Positions 56,725 through 64,000 of a stretch of DNA of 64,000 nucleotides are shown piece by piece; position 1 is the first letter of the stretch, and the number at the start of each line of letters is the position of its first letter. Position numbers and translations under genes: made by a program. The DNA comes from an uncultured Mycobacterium sp. (GTDB lineage: Bacteria; Actinomycetota; Actinomycetes; Mycobacteriales; Mycobacteriaceae). Where the stretch lies: the NCBI GenBank assembly GCA_900078375.1, contig FLQS01000007.1:79228-143227 (forward strand). Reading direction: 5' to 3'. The notes under the pieces are model-generated. The model was not told where the DNA came from. It searched no databases and worked only from the letters and a program-made list of their open reading frames with translations.

Positions 56725-57321
56725 GTGTCTGTGGCGGTTCAGGGCGCGCTGTTCGAGCACAGTGAGCGCCGCGACCTCGGCGCCGGTGCGTGGGTCGACC
56801 TACGTTCGGCGTGGGTCGAAGATGCCGACGTGCTGTTCGACGGCCTCCTCGGCGATGCCCCGTGGCGTGCCGAACGACGGCAGATGTACGACCGCGTGCT
56901 CGACGTCCCGCGCCTGGTCAGCTTCCACGACCTCACCACCGAGGCGCCACCGCACCCCGTCATCACCAAGCTGCGCCGTCGCCTCAACGACATCTACGGC
57001 GGCGAACTCGGCGAAACCTTCACCACCGCCGGGCTGTGCCTCTACCGCGACGGCGCCGACAGCGTGGCCTGGCACGGTGACACCATCGGCCGCAGCAGCA
57101 CCGAGGACACCATGGTCGCCATCGTCAGCCTCGGCGCCACCCGGGTGTTCGCGCTGCGTCCCCGCGGCGGCGGACCGTCGCTGCGGCTGCCGCAACGCCA
57201 CGGCGACCTTCTGGTGATGGGAGGTTCGTGCCAACGCACCTGGGAGCACGCGGTTCCCAAGACCGCACGGCCCAGGGGACCGCGGATCAGCATCCAATTC
57301 CGCCCGCGTGACGTGCGGTGA
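56725..57321 (+). CDS. alkB: AlkB-like 2-oxoglutarate/Fe(II) dioxygenase
   Basis: A 198-residue dioxygenase equal to Rv1000c. The iron ligands are H117 and D119 (WHGDT) and the later His in TWEHAVPK; 2-oxoglutarate is bound by the Arg residues in RISIQFR. The GLCLYRDGADSVAWHGD segment is typical of AlkB-type DNA and RNA demethylases. The GTG at 56725 is preferred over an ATG at 56704, because TATCCT (56712-56717) lies 7 bases before it, as in leaderless mRNA. It follows soxR, suggesting a redox or alkylation stress unit. Confidence 0.9.
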   Translation: MSVAVQGALFEHSERRDLGAGAWVDLRSAWVEDADVLFDGLLGDAPWRAERRQMYDRVLDVPRLVSFHDLTTEAPPHPVITKLRRRLNDIYGGELGETFTTAGLCLYRDGADSVAWHGDTIGRSSTEDTMVAIVSLGATRVFALRPRGGGPSLRLPQRHGDLLVMGGSCQRTWEHAVPKTARPRGPRISIQFRPRDVR

Positions 57322-57323
57322 GC

Positions 57324-57983
57324 TCAGCTGCGAACGGCGTTGACGCCGGCGACCAGGAGGTCGCGGGCGCGGCCCGTGTTCACCGGCACGATCGGCTTGT
57401 CGGGCACCACCAGCGGGTTGGCGCTGACGATCACTTGATAGACGCCGAAGTGGGCGGAGTAGTTGTAGGTCTCGCCGGTGCGCACCTGGTTGTTGACCGC
57501 CGCCTGCAGGACTCGGTGCACGCCCAGTGTCTCGGTGCCGTCGATCTTCGGTGTGTCCACGATCTCGACCAAGCCGCGCATCCCGGAGCCGGTGAAAGTG
57601 ACCTTCTGGCAATCGGGTCCGGGCTCGGCCACCGGGATCGGCGAGTTCGTTTCGACGGCGATCACGATGAAGCGGTTGCCCTCACCTTGGGCGGAGACGG
57701 CCGCCATATTGCCCTCGGTGCCCGTCGGCACGAGTTGTCCGGCGGCGAATTTCGCGCAGGCGGGTGGGTCGAATATCAGTCCGTCGGGCAGCTTCTGCCC
57801 GGCCAGTACTTGGGGATCGATCCCCGTCTTGGCCGTCTCGGACACCGTGAATTCGGGACCGAATTTGGACTTCAGCGTCGTCACCTTCGCGATATCGGCT
57901 CGAGCTTGGCCGGATCCGCCCGAACTACACCCGACCAACAGACCGGCACACAGCACTACGACGACGGCGCCGGGTTTCAACAT
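57324..57983 (-). CDS. DUF5642 lipoprotein
   Basis: A 219-residue exported lipoprotein equal in position to Rv0999. The signal peptide ends in the lipobox LLVGC, and the ATG at 57983 is chosen because the basic signal start (MLKPG) is close. The body resembles the mycobacterial DUF5642 family (ARADIAKVTTLKSKFGPEFTVSE, DGTETLGVHRVLQAAVNNQVRTGETYNY); its function is not known. It converges on alkB with 2 bases between the stops and is followed upstream by a likely paralogue. Confidence 0.88.
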   Translation of the reverse strand: MLKPGAVVVVLCAGLLVGCSSGGSGQARADIAKVTTLKSKFGPEFTVSETAKTGIDPQVLAGQKLPDGLIFDPPACAKFAAGQLVPTGTEGNMAAVSAQGEGNRFIVIAVETNSPIPVAEPGPDCQKVTFTGSGMRGLVEIVDTPKIDGTETLGVHRVLQAAVNNQVRTGETYNYSAHFGVYQVIVSANPLVVPDKPIVPVNTGRARDLLVAGVNAVRS

Positions 57984-58012
57984 CGTGGCCAATGTACCCA
58001 ACCCGCAGGTGT

Positions 58013-58693
58013 TCAGCCGCGTAGGGCGGACACCGTCGCGACCAACAGATCGCCGACGAAGTGCGAATCCAGTGGCGGATGCGGGGATCCGGGATCGGTG
58101 ACCAAGGTGACGAACACGAGGTGGCCGTCGAGGTAGGCCTGCGCGGTGACGGCGTTGCCGTCGGTCTCGGTGCCGGACTCGACGACCATGCGGGTGGTGA
58201 CTGTCATCGCGACGGTGTCGACGCCGTCGATGTGGGGCGCCGCAGATATGGGGGTGAGGCTCACCTCACCCGTCGTGTGCGCGAACGTCATCGTCCACTG
58301 CGCACATTCGCCGATCAGCCCGGGGTCCGGTGCGCCCTGGCCAGGCACCGCGACGACGACGTAGACGGTGCCACCCGGCCCCGACGCCGAGTACCCGCGG
58401 GCGCCCGGATCGGCGGGGGCCGGGTCGGCCAGTGCACCACAGTGCGGGGGCGTCGCCGTCCACCCGGAGCCAAAACCCCACAACCCCGCTGCGCTGAGAG
58501 GTCCGGACACGTCGGCGATCTCGTACCCGGCGGGCAGTGCCGGCCGGATCCGTTTGATGTTGGCCGGATTGACCAGACCATAGCTCGGCGACACGCTCGG
58601 CGAGGATGACGATGACGGCGGTGCGGAATTGGGCTGCGCCGCACACCCGGCCAGCCAGAGCGCCATCACCGATGAGACGATGAGCTGCCGCAC
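58013..58693 (-). CDS. Lipoprotein, likely DUF5642 paralogue
   Basis: A 226-residue lipoprotein with lipobox LAGC (residues 14-17) and a Ser/Pro-rich linker at about 22-38, possibly mannosylated. The body shares the layout of its neighbour: an N-terminal INPALPAGYEIADVSG-like stretch, a central CGALADPAPADPGARGYSASGPGGTVYVVVAVPG, and a C-terminal IDGVDTVAMTVTTRMVVESGTETDG. Tandem duplication is a plausible origin. Function unknown. Confidence 0.8.
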   Translation of the reverse strand: MRQLIVSSVMALWLAGCAAQPNSAPPSSSSSPSVSPSYGLVNPANIKRIRPALPAGYEIADVSGPLSAAGLWGFGSGWTATPPHCGALADPAPADPGARGYSASGPGGTVYVVVAVPGQGAPDPGLIGECAQWTMTFAHTTGEVSLTPISAAPHIDGVDTVAMTVTTRMVVESGTETDGNAVTAQAYLDGHLVFVTLVTDPGSPHPPLDSHFVGDLLVATVSALRG

Positions 58694-58755
58694 GGGGCCT
58701 TGATACCACTGATTGTTTCCCTGGTGCGCGCGCCTCGCGGGCTAACCTGGCAGCC

Positions 58756-59718
58756 ATGTGTACTCGAGTGCTGTGGAACACCAACGACGTCGCCGTTCTC
58801 ACCGGTCGCACGATGGACTGGCCGGAGTCGACCCAGCCGTTGATCGTCGGTTTTCCCCGCGGACGCGAGCGCGACGGGATCAGCCCGGCCGGATTCATCT
58901 CCGATGCCAGCCCGCTGCGATGGACCAGCCGGCACGCCAGCCTGGTGACCACGATCTACGGCCTGGGCACCGTGGACGGCTTCAACGAGGCGGGGCTGGC
59001 CGGCCACGGCCTGTATCTGCAAGAGACCGACTTCGGCCCACGCGATCCGGCGAAACCCGGCGTGCAGGCCGGGCTGTGGTTGCAGTACCTGCTGGACCAG
59101 GCGGCCACCGTCGCCGAAGCACTGCAGCTGATGGACGAGATCGACGTGTTGAAGATTTCGGCGCACGGGCACGACGCCAACCTGCATCTGGCCTTGGAGG
59201 ACATCGGCGGCGATTCGGCGATCATCGAGTTCGCGCAGGGTCGCCCGGTTATCCATCATGGTCGCCAGTTCACCCTGATGACCAACGATCCAACCTACGA
59301 CGAACAGCTGAATTTGCTTTCCCGGCAAGACTTTTCACACCCCACCAGCCAGATGCCGCTGCCCGGCAACGTCAACCCGGTCGATCGCTTCCAGCGGGCC
59401 GCCTACTACTCGGCGCTGCTGCCCAAACCGGGTTCGCAGCGCGAGGCCATCGCTTCGGTGATGGCGATCATGCGCAACGTCTCGGTTCCGTTCGGCGCGC
59501 CGTACAAAGACTTCGGCGTCTACAACACCGAGTACCGCACGGTGACCGACCTGACCAACCGGATGTACTTCTTCGAGCTGACCACCAGCCCCAATGTCAT
59601 CTGGATCGAGATGGACCGGTTAAAGCTCGACAGCGGGCCGATCGCGGTCAACCCCTACGACGAGTCACTGGTCGGCGACGTCACCGACCGCTTCGCACCG
59701 CACGACCTACCGTTCTAG
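58756..59718 (+). CDS. Linear amide C-N hydrolase (choloylglycine hydrolase family)
   Basis: A 320-residue Ntn hydrolase. The catalytic nucleophile is Cys2, exposed by removal of Met1 (MCTRVLWN); the conserved Arg is in GRTMDWPEST, and Asn/Asp residues of the family are in DGFNEAGLAGHGLYL and MTNDPTYDEQ. Members cleave conjugated bile salts, penicillin V or N-acyl-homoserine lactones; without a bile source the natural substrate here may be an N-acyl amide. It has no signal peptide. It converges on tspO, overlapping by 4 bases. Confidence 0.92.
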   Translation: MCTRVLWNTNDVAVLTGRTMDWPESTQPLIVGFPRGRERDGISPAGFISDASPLRWTSRHASLVTTIYGLGTVDGFNEAGLAGHGLYLQETDFGPRDPAKPGVQAGLWLQYLLDQAATVAEALQLMDEIDVLKISAHGHDANLHLALEDIGGDSAIIEFAQGRPVIHHGRQFTLMTNDPTYDEQLNLLSRQDFSHPTSQMPLPGNVNPVDRFQRAAYYSALLPKPGSQREAIASVMAIMRNVSVPFGAPYKDFGVYNTEYRTVTDLTNRMYFFELTTSPNVIWIEMDRLKLDSGPIAVNPYDESLVGDVTDRFAPHDLPF

Positions 59719-60191
59719 CGGTTGAGCCGCCAGATGTCGGCTGACATCAGCGTCGCGAACGAGCACCACAACGGGTAGGGCGTCAGCGCGGCACCGAACT
59801 TCGGGTCAGCAGCGGCGGCTCGGCGCGCCAGATCGGCGCTGCTGACGGCCAGCGCGCCGGCCACAACCGCCGACGGGCCGAGTCTGTGCAGCTTGAAGAA
59901 GAGCCAGCTCCAGCCGGCATTGAGCACCAGGTTGGCACCCAGCGCAGCGGCGTAGGCGCGGGCCTTGTCGTCCTCGCCTGAGGTGCGGAACTTCTCGATC
60001 GTCGCGGCCGAGGTGACGGCGATGTCGGCGTACAGCGATGTCCATGCCACCGGGAACACCGCGTTCGGCGGAACGTAGCGCGGTTTGCGCAGGGCGGGAT
60101 ACCACGTCTCGACACCCTTGCGGCTGGCGACGCTACCGACCACGGCCGCTGCGGCCGTGCCCAACGATGTTGCGATGATCGACTTGCCCAT
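59715..60191 (-). CDS. TspO/MBR-family membrane protein
   Basis: A 158-residue member of the TspO family with five membrane segments. WYPALRKPRYVPPNAVFPVAWTSLYADIAV and NLVLNAGWSWLFFKL match the family's WY..L.KP...PP......W..LY pattern and the GW.W stretch; WxL at the end is also typical. TspO proteins bind porphyrins and sterols. The ATG at 60191 is preferred over a TTG at 60200. Its 5' end lies inside the end of the PE-PPE-domain gene in the same direction (59-base overlap). Confidence 0.9.
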   Translation of the reverse strand: MGKSIIATSLGTAAAAVVGSVASRKGVETWYPALRKPRYVPPNAVFPVAWTSLYADIAVTSAATIEKFRTSGEDDKARAYAAALGANLVLNAGWSWLFFKLHRLGPSAVVAGALAVSSADLARRAAAADPKFGAALTPYPLWCSFATLMSADIWRLNR

Positions 60192-61530
60192 GGGCGCCAA
60201 CGTACTCGTGCGGCGGGCGGCCTGATCCCGAACGCGTGCGAGGTTTCACCCCTGCCGTGCCAACCGGCCTGGTCGACGGCTGCCGGGTGGCCGGTGGCGG
60301 GACGCTCGGGGATGCGGCTGGGAGCGGCGCCACGCCGACTCCGAATGTCCCTGCCGGCCTGGTTCCGAGCGGACGCCCGAGGCCCGCTTCCTGCAGGCCG
60401 TCGTCCAGCCCGGTGGGGATGGCGGCCAGCAGGTTACGGATCTTGGTCACCGGATCGCCCCGGTCAGCCAGCGTCGCCGGGGTCGGGTCACCGGGGTTGA
60501 CGCCGCGGTCATAGCCCCATTCGATGATCACCCGCAGCGGGGCGTCGAGCATGTCGAGAATCGGCCCGGGCACTCCTAGTTGCGCCAGCGGCATCAGCAG
60601 CGGCAGCCGGGGGGCCGGCATCAGATAGTAGGCGGTATCACCAGTGCTCCCCTGGTACATCGGGTCGGTCACCGCCACGGTGTAGTTCGGGTGCAGATAG
60701 ACGATCCCGGCCAGCGCGTTGAGATCGGCCAGCAGGTTGAGCGGGCGGCGCGGGAAGTCCACCCATCCGTCGTACTGCCACCCGATATCGGCGGTGGGGA
60801 ACCGGCAGTCGCCGCCGCCCGCGCCGCAACTGTCCGTGGGCGTCGCGCCGTCGAAGGACACGCCCAGACCGGGGATGTACAGCCCGGCGAAGCGCTCCAG
60901 GATGCCGCCGTTCGGCCGGTTCGGATTGCCGATGAGGACGAATGAAGCGTCCAGTGCAGCGCCGTTGGCATCGACGACGGGACGCCACGTTCCGTCCGGG
61001 TTTCGATACTGCGCGAGCAGGTTTCGCTTCACGATCGTCGCGATCCGCGCGCTCTGTGAGTAGCCGAACACCGTGTAGTCCGACGTCGACGCGGCGGCGG
61101 CGACGACGGGGTAGTCCGATGCCGACGCGACGGCGGCGCCGACGTAGTGCCCCTTGCAGGACGTCCGCCCCTGCAGGCAGTTGGTCAGGTTGCCGACGCC
61201 GGTCGCCACCGACGTGTCGAACAAGTCGGCGCCGTAGACCGGCCAGAACTGCTCGGGTGTCTGCACGGCGACCACGTTGTACAGACCAGGATCGGCCGGT
61301 TCGGCCCGAGCCGGGCCCGTGGGCGCGATGTAGAGGTCGAGCGCGCCCCGGACGAACTCCACGACGAAGTCGTCGGATTCACCGGCCAACGGATGCCCGG
61401 TCCCGCCCATGATCAACGCGGTGGTGGCGGTTAGCTGAACGCCGATTGCCAGTGGCGCGGCGAATCCGAAAACGGCCGTGCACAAGACGCCGAGCACCGC
61501 CAGGCATGGCAAGCGCAGACAGGTGGCCAT
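60133..61530 (-). CDS. PE-PPE-domain esterase-like protein without a PE or PPE region
   Basis: A 465-residue exported protein. An N-terminal hydrophobic segment (LAVLGVLCTAVFGFAAPLAIG) acts as signal or anchor. The body (about 45-340) fits the PE-PPE alpha/beta-hydrolase domain: LYNVVAVQTPEQFWPVYGADLFDTSVATGV and the nucleophile elbow VFGYSQSARI, where the second Ser is a likely nucleophile. There is no PE or PPE N-terminus. The last 80 residues are Pro/Arg/Gly-rich, low-complexity, and run over the tspO start, so this tail may not be under selection. The ATG at 61530 is preferred over one frame position 24 bases earlier. Confidence 0.87.
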   Translation of the reverse strand: MATCLRLPCLAVLGVLCTAVFGFAAPLAIGVQLTATTALIMGGTGHPLAGESDDFVVEFVRGALDLYIAPTGPARAEPADPGLYNVVAVQTPEQFWPVYGADLFDTSVATGVGNLTNCLQGRTSCKGHYVGAAVASASDYPVVAAAASTSDYTVFGYSQSARIATIVKRNLLAQYRNPDGTWRPVVDANGAALDASFVLIGNPNRPNGGILERFAGLYIPGLGVSFDGATPTDSCGAGGGDCRFPTADIGWQYDGWVDFPRRPLNLLADLNALAGIVYLHPNYTVAVTDPMYQGSTGDTAYYLMPAPRLPLLMPLAQLGVPGPILDMLDAPLRVIIEWGYDRGVNPGDPTPATLADRGDPVTKIRNLLAAIPTGLDDGLQEAGLGRPLGTRPAGTFGVGVAPLPAASPSVPPPATRQPSTRPVGTAGVKPRTRSGSGRPPHEYVGAHGQVDHRNIVGHGRSGRGR

Positions 61531-61753
61531 GGCGCCCCCGCACGCCAGGCGCAACGCCTATGGTGGCTTCGCCCGATCCACCGCCGCGGCCACGTTGCGC
61601 CATTGCAATTACGCGACCTAGCAGCAATGGTGCTCTTCTTCTGCAGCGCACGTTCACAAACATTCAAATTCGCTGTGAATCGCACTAAGCTGCTCAATCG
61701 AATTTGGTTGGTCGCTGGGGACAGTGCGCCACAACAAAAGGAGAACTCGTTCG

Positions 61754-62458
61754 ATGAACAAGATGACCGCGGCAGCTACGGCGGGTCTGGCTGCCGTTTC
61801 CTTGAGTTTTGCGCTGGTGGGCTGCGGCTCGGACAGCAAGACCGAGACCAAGACGTCCACCTCGACCTCGACGTCCACCGAGACGTCGACATCGAAAAGC
61901 GCTGAGACATCGGCGAGCCCGTCACCAGTCGCCGGAAAGAACCAGACGATTCAGGACTACCTCAAGGCGAACAACATCCAAGAGACGCCGGTCAAGCGCG
62001 GCGATCCCGGCTCACCCAATATCGATCTGGCGATGCCGCCGGGCTGGTCGGATGCCGGGGGGCAGACACCGGACTGGGCCTACGGGGCCATCGTCTTCGA
62101 CAACCCCCAGGACAAGGCTGACCCGCCGAGCATCATCGCGATCGTCTCCAAGCTGACCGGCAACGTCGATCCGAAGAAGATCCTCGAGTTGGCGCCCGGC
62201 GAGTTGGCGAACCTGCCCCAGTGGAAGGCGCTCGGGGAGCCCAACTCCAGCACGTTGAGCGGTTTCGACGCTGTTCAGCTCGGCGGCAACTACGTCAAGG
62301 AAGGCAAGACGCGGATCATCGCGCAGAAGACGGTGGTGATTCCGGGCAAGGACGGCCTGTACGTCCTGCAGATGAATGCCGATGCCCTGGACGGCCAGGA
62401 AGGCCCGCTGATGGAAGCCACCGGCGTCATCGACGAGAAGACGACGATCACCCCCTGA
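61754..62458 (+). CDS. LpqN-family lipoprotein
   Basis: A 234-residue lipoprotein. The signal peptide ends in the lipobox LVGC, followed by a Thr/Ser-rich linker of about 40 residues (KTETKTSTSTSTSTETSTSK), a likely O-mannosylation region. The body is the LpqN/LpqT domain (about 75-234) with IDLAMPPGWSDAGGQTPDWAYG near its start. It is a relative of LpqT at 22543-23199. The ATG at 61754 is chosen because AAGGAGA lies 10 bases before it. LpqN-type proteins have been reported as virulence-related surface lipoproteins in M. tuberculosis. A strong terminator follows. Confidence 0.88.
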   Translation: MNKMTAAATAGLAAVSLSFALVGCGSDSKTETKTSTSTSTSTETSTSKSAETSASPSPVAGKNQTIQDYLKANNIQETPVKRGDPGSPNIDLAMPPGWSDAGGQTPDWAYGAIVFDNPQDKADPPSIIAIVSKLTGNVDPKKILELAPGELANLPQWKALGEPNSSTLSGFDAVQLGGNYVKEGKTRIIAQKTVVIPGKDGLYVLQMNADALDGQEGPLMEATGVIDEKTTITP

Positions 62459-62470
62459 TCGGTGAATTCC

Positions 62471-62504
62471 GCGGCTGCCGGCGCGTGTGCGCGCCGGCAG
62501 CCGC
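62471..62504 (+). terminator. Strong hairpin terminator after the LpqN-family gene
   Basis: GCGGCTGCCGGCGCG (62471-62485) pairs perfectly with CGCGCCGGCAGCCGC (62490-62504) around the TGTG loop, a 15-base GC-rich stem, 12 bases after the stop codon. Confidence 0.85.
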
Positions 62505-62528
62505 GCTCACTTCTGGCGAGGAGGCGCT

Positions 62529-62831
62529 GTGACATCCGACGAACCGCAGACCCCGGAGGAACCGCAGCTCTCCACGGGCGCCCGGATGGTGAAGTCGCTG
62601 AGCCCGAGCTCTGTCCTGTCGATGGCCGACCCTTATCCGGTGGTGCTCAAGCAGTTTGTGCAGTTCTGCTTGATCATCGTCTACCCCGCGTGGGTCGTCG
62701 GGCTCCTGTTCGCGCTGGCGATCTACTACGCCGTCTATGGCGTGCTGTGGGTGCTGTTCGCGCCGATTCGGTTGTGGATGAAGAAGAATCGGCCCGACGA
62801 GTACGCGGCGAGCCAGCAGAAGCAGATCTAG
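62529..62831 (+). CDS. Small membrane protein of unknown function
   Basis: A 100-residue protein with an acidic N-terminus (DEPQTPEEPQLS), two hydrophobic segments (about residues 46-70 and 70-90, LIIVYPAWVVGLLFALAIYYAVYGVLWVLFAPIRLW) and a short basic tail. The GTG at 62529 has GAGGAGG just upstream, which decides the start over a frame opening at 62487. I do not recognise a family. It follows the strong terminator, so it probably has its own promoter. Confidence 0.75.
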   Translation: MTSDEPQTPEEPQLSTGARMVKSLSPSSVLSMADPYPVVLKQFVQFCLIIVYPAWVVGLLFALAIYYAVYGVLWVLFAPIRLWMKKNRPDEYAASQQKQI

Positions 62832-62860
62832 AGGGCTCAATTCGCTTCTGCGGATTGGGT

Positions 62861-62887
62861 TTATCCCCAGCCTCGGGTTCATCCACA
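62861..62887 (+). other. Two near-perfect DnaA boxes
   Basis: TTATCCCCA (62861-62869) and TCATCCACA (62879-62887) each differ from TTATCCACA at one position and share orientation, 18 bases apart, upstream of the DUF222 gene. The 108-base gap between the small membrane protein and that gene holds nothing else seen except the SOS box. Confidence 0.35.
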
Positions 62888-62933
62888 GATTGCTCTCGCG
62901 GTCACTTTTGTGTCGTAGGTCCGGGGTAATGTT

Positions 62934-62949
62934 TCGAACATGAGTTCGA
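62934..62949. promoter_or_regulatory. Perfect mycobacterial SOS (LexA) box
   Basis: TCGAAC-ATGA-GTTCGA matches the mycobacterial SOS box TCGAAC, four bases, GTTCGA exactly. The four spacer bases begin with the ATG of the DUF222/HNH gene, so LexA would block both promoter clearance and start. Confidence 0.85.
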
Positions 62950-64000
62950 TCGATGCGGCGTTGGATGCGCTCGACGCCGCGGTCGAACTGTTGGGTGCCG
63001 CCGATATCGAGGAGCTACCCGCACCGGAACGCTTTGCGCCGATCGAACGACTGGAAACCGCGGTACGTCGTCTGGTGGCCGTCTCACACACCCAGATCAC
63101 GCACTTGGAGCGGTATGCGGGGTGTCCGCCGATTCCGGTCGTGCTGGCTGATGTGTTGCGGATCAGCCGGCCGGCGGCCAACCGCCGGGTGCGCGATGCC
63201 GAACAGCTGACGGCGCGCACCACCTTGACCGGCGAACCGTTACCGGCGTTACTGCCGAATACGGCGAAGGCGTGGAAGGCCGGGGACCTCGACGGTGAGC
63301 ATGTGCGGGTCATCCAGAAGTTCTTCCGCGACCTGCCCGACCACGTCGGCCCCGTCGAGGTCGACAAAGCCGAGAAGTCGCTGGCCGAGCATGCCCGGAA
63401 TCTGCGGCCCGACCAGCTGGCGAAAGTGGCCGACCGGCTCGCCACCCACCTCAACCCCGACGGCAGGTTCTCCGAGGAAGACCGGGCCCGCAAACGCGGC
63501 TTCCTATGGTGCGGCGGACAACGCGCCGACGGCATGAGCGTTGGGAAATTGGCCGCTACACCGGAGTTGCGCGCGATGCTCGACGCCTGGCTGGCCAAAT
63601 TCGCCGCACCGACGCCCGACGATCTACGCAGTCACGCCCAACGCCAACACGACGCACTCACCGAGCTTGTCGGTGGCCGGCTGGGGGATCCGAAACTAGG
63701 CCAGCACAACGGGCTACCCGTCACCGTCATCGTCACCACCACCCTGCAAGACCTCCAGACCGGTGCTGGGCACGCCGTCACCGCCGGCGGCACCCTGATC
63801 CCGATCTCGGACCTCATCAGGATGGCCAGCCCCTCGTACAACTATCTGGCGGTGTTCGACGGCATCACCGGAAAGTCCTTGTGGTTGGGCAGATCCAAGC
63901 GGCTGGCCTCAGCCGATCAACGCATCATGCTGCTGGCCAAATACCGTGGCTGCACCGCACCCGGCTGCACCGTCAACGGCTACAACAGCCAAGTCCACCA
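62940..64000 (+). CDS. DUF222/HNH endonuclease (13E12 repeat family), 3' end cut by window
   Basis: An open frame from the ATG at 62940 to the window end, at least 353 residues. The N-terminal 240 residues fit DUF222 (RLVAVSHTQITHLERYAG, LPNTAKAWKAGDLDGEHVRVIQKFFRDLP, DRARKRGFLWCGGQRADGM). The end shows the start of an HNH nuclease domain: SLWLGRSKRLASADQRIMLLAKYRGCTAPGCTVNGYNSQVHH, with the zinc Cys pair CTAPGC. This is the 13E12 family, multicopy in mycobacteria and known to be LexA-regulated in M. tuberculosis. The perfect SOS box over the start supports that. The DNA target is unknown. Confidence 0.9.
   Translation, partial: MSSIDAALDALDAAVELLGAADIEELPAPERFAPIERLETAVRRLVAVSHTQITHLERYAGCPPIPVVLADVLRISRPAANRRVRDAEQLTARTTLTGEPLPALLPNTAKAWKAGDLDGEHVRVIQKFFRDLPDHVGPVEVDKAEKSLAEHARNLRPDQLAKVADRLATHLNPDGRFSEEDRARKRGFLWCGGQRADGMSVGKLAATPELRAMLDAWLAKFAAPTPDDLRSHAQRQHDALTELVGGRLGDPKLGQHNGLPVTVIVTTTLQDLQTGAGHAVTAGGTLIPISDLIRMASPSYNYLAVFDGITGKSLWLGRSKRLASADQRIMLLAKYRGCTAPGCTVNGYNSQVH

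Overview
The window is high-GC actinobacterial DNA, almost certainly a fast-growing or environmental Mycobacterium (Mycolicibacterium). The evidence is gene content and order. From about 5.4 kb to 57.9 kb the backbone follows the M. tuberculosis Rv1026-to-Rv0999 block: ppx/gppA, DUF501, FtsB-like, eno, lpqU, mazG, mfd, tetR, tRNA-Gln, glmU, prs, lpqT, rplY, pth, pks16, ispE, ksgA, rpfB, tatD, metG, pabB, rsmI, pmt, arcA, alkB and a DUF5642 lipoprotein. Many genes have GTG or TTG starts, and several have a TANNNT -10 element 6 to 8 bases before the start codon, as in leaderless mycobacterial transcripts.

Layout. 0-5.5 kb is accessory: a 3Fe-4S ferredoxin, a divergent two-component pair, a P450 with an NDMA-type alcohol dehydrogenase, a 36-residue Cys/His-rich miniprotein and a DUF4383 membrane protein. 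5.5-25.5 kb is the conserved housekeeping block, interrupted by an efeUOB iron importer operon behind DtxR/IdeR-like boxes, a GAF protein and an ArsC-like gene. 25.5-30.5 kb is an accessory insert (DUF6611, DUF998, an iron-sulfur oxidoreductase with a palindromic operator, an MFS-UspA fusion and an O-methyltransferase). 30.5-44.8 kb returns to the backbone (acyl-AMP ligase, isoprenoid, ribosome, resuscitation, tRNA and folate genes), with a short Ser/Thr kinase and an oxidoreductase-ECF41 sigma module inserted.

44.8-55.0 kb is a catabolic island between pmt and arcA: DUF559 protein, F420-type oxidoreductase, a second NDMA-type alcohol dehydrogenase, a double-domain CoA transferase, two flavin monooxygenases and an aldehyde dehydrogenase. 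It looks suited to oxidising an alcohol, ketone or terpenoid-like substrate to an acid and its CoA ester; the substrate cannot be read from sequence. 55-64 kb holds arcA, soxR with its operator over its own start, alkB, lipoproteins, an Ntn amidohydrolase, TspO, a PE-PPE-domain esterase, an LpqN lipoprotein, a small membrane protein and a DUF222/HNH (13E12-type) gene cut by the window end, whose start codon lies inside a perfect mycobacterial SOS box.

No CRISPR array, insertion sequence or prophage was seen. The most original observations are the Cys-rich miniprotein, compact divergent promoters whose opposing -10 hexamers share the same TA, a matched ECF41 autoregulatory promoter, and a dispersed intergenic repeat.
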